A DNA stretch of 64,000 bases from Cryptomeria japonica (Eukaryota > Streptophyta > Pinopsida > Cupressales > Cupressaceae). The notes beneath the pieces were generated by a model. The model was not told where the DNA came from. It did no database searches and saw nothing but the letters and a program-made list of their open reading frames with translations. The position numbers were made by a program, and so were the translations under genes. Below are positions 57,165 through 64,000 of the stretch, piece after piece; position 1 is the first letter of the stretch; each line of letters begins with the position of its first letter. Location: assembly GCF_030272615.1 (NCBI RefSeq), contig NC_081414.1:333111427-333175426 (forward strand), written 5' to 3'.

Positions 57165-58350
57165 AAATGTTCATCCATCGATGTACTCATTACACTATCC
57201 TTGGAGACACTTTATTCAGAATGCATTTTGATGGTTCCCTCCTAAGGTGTCTAGACAAACAAGAGGCTGAATGGGCACTATGTGAAGTGCACAAAGGCAT
57301 TTGTGGGGCACACTCAAGTGGACTCACCTTGGCTAAAAATCTCTTGTAGATAGAATATTACTGGCCTAAAATGGAAGTAGATGCATATAATTATGTGAAG
57401 AAATGTATCCCTTGCCAGAAACATGGTGACAAGATCCATGCGCCATCACAATAATTGCAGTCATTCATTACACCTTGGCCCTTCTCACAGTGGGGGCTCA
57501 ATCTCATTGGGAAAATCCACCCTACATCCTCCAATGGCCACAAATTCATTATCACTACCACTGAATACTTCACTAAGTGGTGGAGGCCATCCCTCTTACC
57601 TTAACCACTGGTAAGCAGATCTCCAAATTCATTCTGAACTACTTGATCTGTCGATATGGAATCCCCAAAGTTATCATTAGAGATAACAATAGACAATTTA
57701 AAAATCAGGATGTTAAAGAGCTCTGTCAAAAATTTGACATCCAACATCGCTTCTCCACCCCATATTACCCACAAGGTAACGGTCAAGTTGAGTCTTCTAA
57801 CAAAACCCTAATCAAAATCCTCAAAAAGAAAGTCAATGAAGTTGGTCGTGATTGGAACCTCCAACTCCACCCTGCTTTGTGGGCTTACCGCACCTCCATC
57901 CGCACACCCATAGGCACCACCCCATATTCCCTTTTCTTTAGCTTTGAACTCATCCTCCCTCTTAAGATCTAGATCCCCTCTCTAAGGGTGTTGCTACAGG
58001 AAATCCTCCTAGATGAGGAATATAGAGTTACTAGACTACAAGAGCTAGAACTGCTGGATGAAAGGTGCCTCAAGGCCTTAAACCATCTTCAGGTATATCA
58101 AAATTGCTTACACATGAGTTACCACAAGAAGGTCAGAACCGAGGAATTTGAAATTGGTGATCTTGTCCTCATGGAAAATTAAAAAAATCTTCAAGAAAGA
58201 GAGAATAAAGGCAAGTTTGAGCCTAATTGGCTTGGACCATATGTGATCATAGAAAAATATGGATCTGGGGCATATCAGTTGGCTACTCCTAAAGGAGATC
58301 CTTTGGATGATCCAATGAACATCATGCACCTAAAAATATTCTATGCCTAG
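57165..58350 (+). pseudogene. Element G integrase
   Basis: HHCC part: EVHKGICGAHSSGL and CIPCQKHGDKIHAP. Core: PWPFSQWGLNLIGKIH, where the first catalytic Asp has become Asn; IIRDNNRQFKNQD (second Asp kept); YYPQGNGQVESSN (Glu kept). Then WAYRTSIRTPIGTTPYSLFF and the end region FEPNWLGPYVI, GAYQLATPKGDPLDDPMN, with the stop TAG at 58348. Stops at 57347, 57452, 57970 and 58180 and frameshifts make it inactive. It inserts retroelement cDNA into the host genome. Confidence 0.88.
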
Positions 58351-60304
58351 TCCTCAGAAGGTCATCAATTGTCAAAAATCAAAAAAATCAAAAAGTACAA
58401 AAAAATGAGAAAAAGATCTTGAAAAAAGATCATCATTCTGGTGAAAACCTGGTAAACAGGTTCCTTGTGACAAAAAAAAATATAAATATAAAAATGAAAA
58501 AAGTAAAGAAAAATCAAATTTGTCCATTAGTGAAAACCACTTTGTGGCACTATGGGCAAGTACCTTGGTGAAACCTACATGCAGGCGCTAAGGTAAATAA
58601 TCTAGATCCATCGTCGATTAGGCCAATACTCCATCATGGCATATCCATCGTACTCATCATCCAATTCACCCACCAAGACATTCCTCCAAACCTACCAGAA
58701 TAATCACTCGTATGATGATGAGTCTTTGCCTAAATCATGAATAAATACTGTCCCATCAAACTGATCTTTCATCTCCCCTTTCCTGAGCTTGTGCCTCTGT
58801 ATGAGCTTCACCAAGTCTTGAGGTTAGTCCTCAATCCACAAGTTATTCTTCAAGTTCATCTAGTCAATTACGTAGTCCAAATCCACCCACCCTGTCCTTT
58901 GCCCTAAGGATGAATCCTTCACTCGCCTGACAGTGTAATCCTACTCTTGGCAAGAGACATTAGTTGGTCATGTATAGGTGACTTGTTGGATTTCTTGGAT
59001 TTTCATTTTGACTTGAATCTTTTGTCCTACGAATGCATCTATCTATGACTTCCCACATCTTCCATATCCATGTATGTCTACAATAGGTGCATACTGGGGC
59101 ATATTTTCATGGTATGGCATGTTTTGGATCTCTCTTGTATGAACCGACAACCTAGTACTAGTTTTTTATTAAAACTTACCTTCTCGTGTACAAGAGATAT
59201 CAGTGTGTTTGAGGTTTTCCTTTCACGTACCCACAACTTTGTATCAGTCTTCTTCAACACTTTCATAGTTGTGTGTAAGGAAGTCCCGTTTGATGTGAGT
59301 CAGTCCACCTTGGGTTTCTCATGGCACCCTGGTTCCTATAATAAGTGGTGTGGGTTACCTAGAGAAATATTAAACTAGGTTGGCTCTCCACATCTTTTGT
59401 GTACAACTCTCCCCATCATTCAATAAATTCCAAATTCTACCCATATGATAATCTCCTATAGTCTTCTATTTCTGTCTGAGATCATTTTACTATTGTCAGC
59501 ACATTCACAAAAACATTTTGCATTATCCATTCATTTCATTATCTTCTTAGGTGGTATCATTCATTTCATTATTCATTTAGGTTACATTATCATTCACTTA
59601 TTCATTATTCATTTCATTACATTATTCATTTAGGTTACATTACACTATTTCACTTAGATTATCATTTTAACAAGCATTAGCCACTTAGATTGCATTTAGA
59701 TTGCATTGCATCCTACACCCATCTTACATACCTCATTCAGGTTACATTATCCATTCATATTAGATAGAATTAGTTAATTCATTCATATTCCATCTTGCAT
59801 TTACATTACATTATTCATTCATTTCATCATTTAGATCACATCACTTGCATAGCATTAATCATTTACATTGCAGGTGGTGTTACATTCATCATTCATTCCC
59901 CATGTAGATTGCATTTGGACTAATTTATCATTTATCATAAATCATTTGCATGCACATATATTATTGCATTACATATTTATCATACATTAAAAATCCTCAT
60001 TTACAACATATATGCGCATCGGAACATCTCAAAAACATGTGAACCCACATAATCACTCATCCTGCATCCATAGACATGTCAGCAATGCATCATAAGCATA
60101 CATATATAATCATCCACCCTACATCACAAATAGGTCAGCACAATACATCCATAATCATCATCCATGCATCACATCATAAAATAATAAATAGAGTCCATCA
60201 TAATAAGATACATGCATCACCACTGCCAAAAATCATATATATATATATATAAGCTCAAAAAGGTGAATATGGTTGTCATAATACAATGATCACCCCGAAG
60301 GGTC
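58351..60304 (+). repeat. Element G 3' untranslated region with simple repeats
   Basis: No supported gene. Poly-A-rich start (58370-58530) with CTGGTGAAAACCTGGTAAAC, then short noncoding DNA. From about 59500 to 60250 there are many copies of CATTCATTTCATTA and GGTTACATTA words, and a TA run at 60237-60252. Ends at the insertion of copia I. Confidence 0.6.
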
Positions 60305-61383
60305 TATTGGTATTCTGGATGTGTTGCATTATTTTTTTCATTGATGTCAACACTTATCCTTCTTGATTTCTTTGATTATGTTGAACTGGCACATTGTGTT
60401 CACCAAAAAGTTCAGTAACTTATGCACAATCATTGGTATATTGTTCACCGACAGGTTACATTGTTCACCGACATTGAGAATGACTTGTTATCATTTGGAG
60501 ATCACTTGGTTATGTCGAAGACATGGTTTGGATACTTGGTTTTGGTATTTTGGTTAATGGTCTAATCAGGTTGACATATTTGTTGTTATCAGCAAATTGG
60601 TCTAGGTTATGGACCAGTATGCATTATCTATTCTAGATCAACACGACACATTATGGAGATTATTTGTTGATTAGATATTGTTGTAAATGCATTGAGACAA
60701 CATGATGCATCACATCTTGACTTATTTGTAATTGATTTTATTGTAATATTCTTAGTGATCCAACCTACACATTTGGTGTTAGGTTTTATATATATGTAAG
60801 ATCTCAATTGATGAGATGTAAGGAGATGGTATATGGTATGTAAGGTTATGGTATTGTAACATGGTATGTGTGAATATTGAAGATCATATGAGAAGACCAT
60901 AGAGAAGGTTCAAGGAAGGTTTGAAGGTGATTATCAGAACTTAACTGGTACTGAATCCAGCATTGGAGATGCTACTTTGAGTAGTACATTATCATTGGAT
61001 TTAACCATCCAATTGTAGTCAGTGTGACTCCTATTTTGTGATTGAGCAGTGAGCTCTAGGCGGTTGGCCTTTTTGCATGTGCAGACCCCATTTGTATACA
61101 CATACTATCTGCAATAGTATCATCTAATTGTGGGTAAGGTTTCCCAGTGTGGTCTTTCCCCTTACAGGGTTTCCACGTTAAAATATTTGTGTTATGTCTT
61201 GTGGATGTTGTTTCTGTTTTTGTTTTATGTATTAAGTTTCATTGATATTGATATTAACTGTTAATCTATTAACTGACATTAAGTCTGGTTTATGGGTATT
61301 AAGTATCAAGTTTGATTAAGTTGTATTTGGGTTGAACAGATTCACCCCCCCCCCCACTCTCAGTTTCCTCTCGGGTCCTAACA
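60305..61383 (+). repeat. Element I, 5' LTR
   Basis: About 1,079 bp, similar to E's LTR over most of its length. Ends with a run of C, then CAGTTTCCTCTCGGGTCCTAACA-like sequence and the primer site. No second copy lies in the window. Confidence 0.8.
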
Positions 61384-61384
61384 A

Positions 61385-61398
61385 TTGGTATCAGAGTC
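61385..61398 (+). promoter_or_regulatory. Primer-binding site of element I
   Basis: TTGGTATCAGAGTC one base after the LTR end; initiator tRNA-Met type. Confidence 0.88.
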
Positions 61399-61440
61399 TA
61401 GTTCTCTTTTTGCAAAAGCCTAACAGCTTGAGGAGATCCT

Positions 61441-62600
61441 ATGGCAACAAAAATTTTTTAGGAAGGATAGTCTGAAACTTGATGGAACCAACTATGGTAT
61501 ATGGAAGATTAGAATGGAGATACATCTAAATTACATTGAAAGAGACATATGGGAAGTTACAAAGAATGTCTGTTGGTCCTACACCGAATCAACCTAATCC
61601 ACCAACATTGGGTAAAGATCAAGAAAATGATTGCAAATCAAGAGAAGCACGTTTGAGCACACTATCGGATCAAAAAATCATGGGATTATCAGACTGATCT
61701 ATTGCTAAAACTATTTGGGATAAATTGGAGACACTTAATGAAGGAGACACCTCCGTCAAAATTGCAAAACTGGAATGTCTCTGGGTCAGGTATGAAAATT
61801 TGAAAATAGAAGAAGATGAAAGAATTTATGCATTTATGGAAAGAGTTAATGAAATTGTTTTAGGAATACATTGTTGTGGAGGATCCTTAAGTGAAGATGA
61901 AATTGTTTCTAAAGTTCTAAGACTATTACCACTGGCATGCAAAATTAAAGTAACTTCTATTAATGAGTTGAGAACAATGCCTAATACATCAGTATCTAGA
62001 GACACCTTGGTCGGAAAACTTTCAGCATTTGAGCTTGAGGAATTTGGTCATGTTACTACAATTAAAATAGATTTGGCCTTCAAAGCATCATCATCTGACA
62101 AATCTGATTTGAAACCAATTTATGCAAGAGAACTTGAAGATATCAGAAGGGAAAATGAAGAACTGGAAGAACTTGAAGCACTATTTGCAAGGAAAATGCC
62201 TAAAGGTCCAGTTGGAAGTAAGTATGAAGGTAAAGCACTATTTAAATGTTTTAGTTGCAATAAAGTTGGTCATATGGCATCTAGATGTCTTGATAGACAT
62301 GCAAGATTGAGAGAGGAAGCTAAAAAAACATATAAGCGTAATCCTGAATATCAGAGATACAGATTTAAGAAGAATAGAGACAAATCATGTTACTATGTTG
62401 ATGGAGTTACTAATGATTTTGATGACGAACTGACAGACAATGGATGGGCTTTTGTTGCAATAAAAGAAGATCAACCGACACCTACTGTTCCACTAGTAGA
62501 GCAGGCCCTGGCAGCCAAAATTGAATAAAAGGATGAATGGATCATAGATTCCGGATGTTCACATCATATAAATGGTGATAAAAGTAAATTATCATCTTTT
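61441..62600 (+). pseudogene. Element I gag and protease
   Basis: ATG 61441 (MATK) is followed by frameshifts near 61460 and 61568; from 61575 the main frame is stable. Motifs: KLDGTNYGIWKIRMEIHL, FMERVNEIVLGIHCCGGSL, VSKVLRLLPLACKIKV, zinc knuckle CFSCNKVGHMASRC (about 62246) and protease EWIIDSGCSHHINGDK (about 62535). Stops include 61695 (TGA) and 62526 (TAA, replacing Glu of H's sequence, so a G-to-T change). Confidence 0.82.
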
Positions 62601-64000
62601 TAGGAATATAGTGGAGGTCTAGTAATATTTGGGGATGATAAAGCTTGTTTGATCAAAGGAAAAGGCACTATATCCTTGGATGGTAAGAACAATACTAAAA
62701 ACGTTTATTATGTTGAAGGTTTGAAGCATAATATTTTGAGTGTTGGTCAATTAGTTGAAAAGGATTTTCAGTTATAGTTCATGAATGGTAAATGCAAAAT
62801 CATGAACAGAACTAGATTGGAGATTGCAACCAGTAATCAGACTAAAGGTAATATCTTTCATTTGAATAACAATGATAAGACATGCTTAATTACACATATT
62901 GATGAAAGTTGGTTATGAAATAAGAGACTTTGTCATGTAAATTTTGATTGCATTGTAAAGATCAGTTCAACTAAGGCAGTAAGGGATTTACCTAAGATTG
63001 TGAAACCTCATAATCTGACATGTAAGGAATGTCAAATGAGAAAGCAAGTTAGAACAACTTTTAAAAGTATTTCTAAGAAATCCAATAATGTTCTTGATTT
63101 AATCCATACTGACTTCTGTGGTCCAGAAAGAACAAGAAGTATACAGGGAGATAGATATTTTATGCTAATCATTGATGATTATTCTAGAATGTGTTGGGTT
63201 ACGTTTCTCAAGGAGGAATCAGAAGCTTTTGGTAAATTCAAGTTATTCAAGGCAATGGTAGAGAATGAAACCAGTAAGAAAATCAATTTTTTAAGATCAT
63301 ATCAAGGAGGAGAATTGGCATCTAAGGAATTTAATACATTCTATGAAGTGAATGGAATCAAAAGACAACTATCAGCACCTCGGACACCTCAACCAAATGG
63401 ATTTGTGGAAAGGAAGAAAATAACTATTATGGATGCAGCTAGAAGCATGATATTGGAAACAAATCTACCTCATGTGTATTGGAGAGAAGCAGTAAATACA
63501 ACGGTTTACACTTTTAACAGAGTTCACATAAAAGGTGAAACCAGTAAGACCCCTTATGAACTATGGTTTGGTAATACTCCTACTCTTAAATACTTCAGAA
63601 AATTTGGAAGAAAATGTTACATTAGGAGAGATGAGTATATTGGTAAATTTGATCCTAGAAGTTATGAAGGAATATTTCTTGGTTATTCATCTAAGAGCTA
63701 GGCATATAGATGTTTTAATAAAAGATTGCACAAAATCATTGAGAGTGCTAATGTGAAGATAGATGAACAATTTAGAGGAAATTCAAGGTCTATAGATTCT
63801 GAACCAGCAGTTGAGATGATCATAAATGAACCTATATAGAGTGCACTAGTACAGAGTATGCATCCAGTCACACCGGCATGATCAAAGAATTCCACAGTGA
63901 CTGAAGAACAATAGCATGTGAATAAACCCAGGCATGTAAGACTGAATCACTCAGAAAATTAGATAATTGGGAATAAGTATCAAGGAGTTATGACAAGAGG
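62601..64000 (+). pseudogene. Element I integrase region
   Basis: The same frame continues: KGTISLDGKNNTKNVYYVE, GLKHNILSVGQLVEKDFQL, RLCHVNFDCIVK and CKECQMRKQ (zinc-binding part). Core: DLIHTDFCGPERTRS (Asp), LIIDDYSRMCWVTF (copia signature), LRSYQGGELASKEF, where RSDQGGEF would carry the second Asp and here it is Tyr, and TPQPNGFVERKKIT (Glu). C-terminal part with YELWFGNTPTLKYFRKFG and GIFLGYSS. Stops at 62601, 62775, 62916, 63699, 63837, 63912 and 63960 are almost all Gln- or Trp-to-stop. Confidence 0.85.

Larger units (their letters stand above)
37313..64000 (+). mobile_element. Element G: Ty3/gypsy retrotransposon, Tat/Ogre-like (3' end outside window)
   Basis: Order on the plus strand: 5' LTR (split by J), primer-site-like string, long leader, gag with CCHC-like knuckle, protease, truncated RT, RNase H pair, insertion of copia H, integrase, long repeat-rich 3' region interrupted by copia I. 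The knuckle form (CEYHRINGHDT.KC), PWIHSLQAIPSTYHQC protease end and second RNase H (LYFDGSYTQNGLGARI) are typical of the Tat branch. G interrupts the CACTA gene at 37313. The 3' LTR must lie right of the window. Confidence 0.82.
60305..64000 (+). mobile_element. Element I: Ty1/copia retrotransposon (3' part outside window)
   Basis: 5' LTR, primer-binding site, gag, protease and integrase are visible in order; RT, RNase H and the 3' LTR lie to the right. The LTR starts TATTGG (TGTTGG expected). Closest relatives in this window are H (about the same gag) and the solo LTR E. Confidence 0.85.

Overview
This window looks like intergenic DNA from a plant nuclear genome, most likely a large, repeat-rich genome such as a conifer's. 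That organism guess is an inference: the DNA is AT-rich, almost every stretch is an old, inactivated transposable element, and the elements (Ty1/copia, Ty3/gypsy of a Tat/Ogre-like type, and a CACTA transposon) are plant families. I found no convincing host gene, tRNA, rRNA or CRISPR array.

The left half is one deep nest, resolved by long terminal repeats (LTRs) and target-site duplications (TSDs). A minus-strand gypsy element (F) has its RNase H/integrase gene split between 6141-6754 and 28565-29337. It is interrupted by element A (1-6140, running off the left edge) and by a solo copia-type LTR, E (6755-28564, TSD AGGTA on both sides). Inside E lies element B (6938-27618, minus). Inside B lies D (10500-24483, minus, TSD TTTCC/CTTCC). 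Inside D lies C (16139-22709, plus, perfect TSD TTGAT). The nest F>E>B>D>C is five levels deep.

The right half starts with a minus-strand CACTA transposase gene (K, about 33.7-37.3 kb). A gypsy element G (plus, from 37313 to beyond the right edge) interrupts it. G itself carries J inside its 5' LTR (37912-43648), H (copia, 51890-57164) between RNase H and integrase, and I (copia, from 60305 to the right edge) in its 3' region.

The autonomous-type elements are G and F (gypsy) and H and I (copia, possibly SIRE/Maximus-like). The others look non-autonomous. A has very long LTRs and only a gag-like frame. B and C share a coiled-coil plus four-zinc-knuckle gag of exactly 371 codons and a second ORF of about 1,100 codons with no visible reverse transcriptase or integrase. 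Their LTR ends, primer-binding sites and polypurine tracts match the copia elements H and I, which suggests they were moved by copia machinery. D has no gag or pol but carries a plant mobile domain (PMD) gene remnant antisense to its own retroelement orientation. J carries an unrecognised 970-codon ORF.

Decay is mostly by nonsense mutations of the CAG-to-TAG or CAA-to-TAA type in frames otherwise nearly free of indels, as expected from deamination of methylated cytosines in plant heterochromatin.
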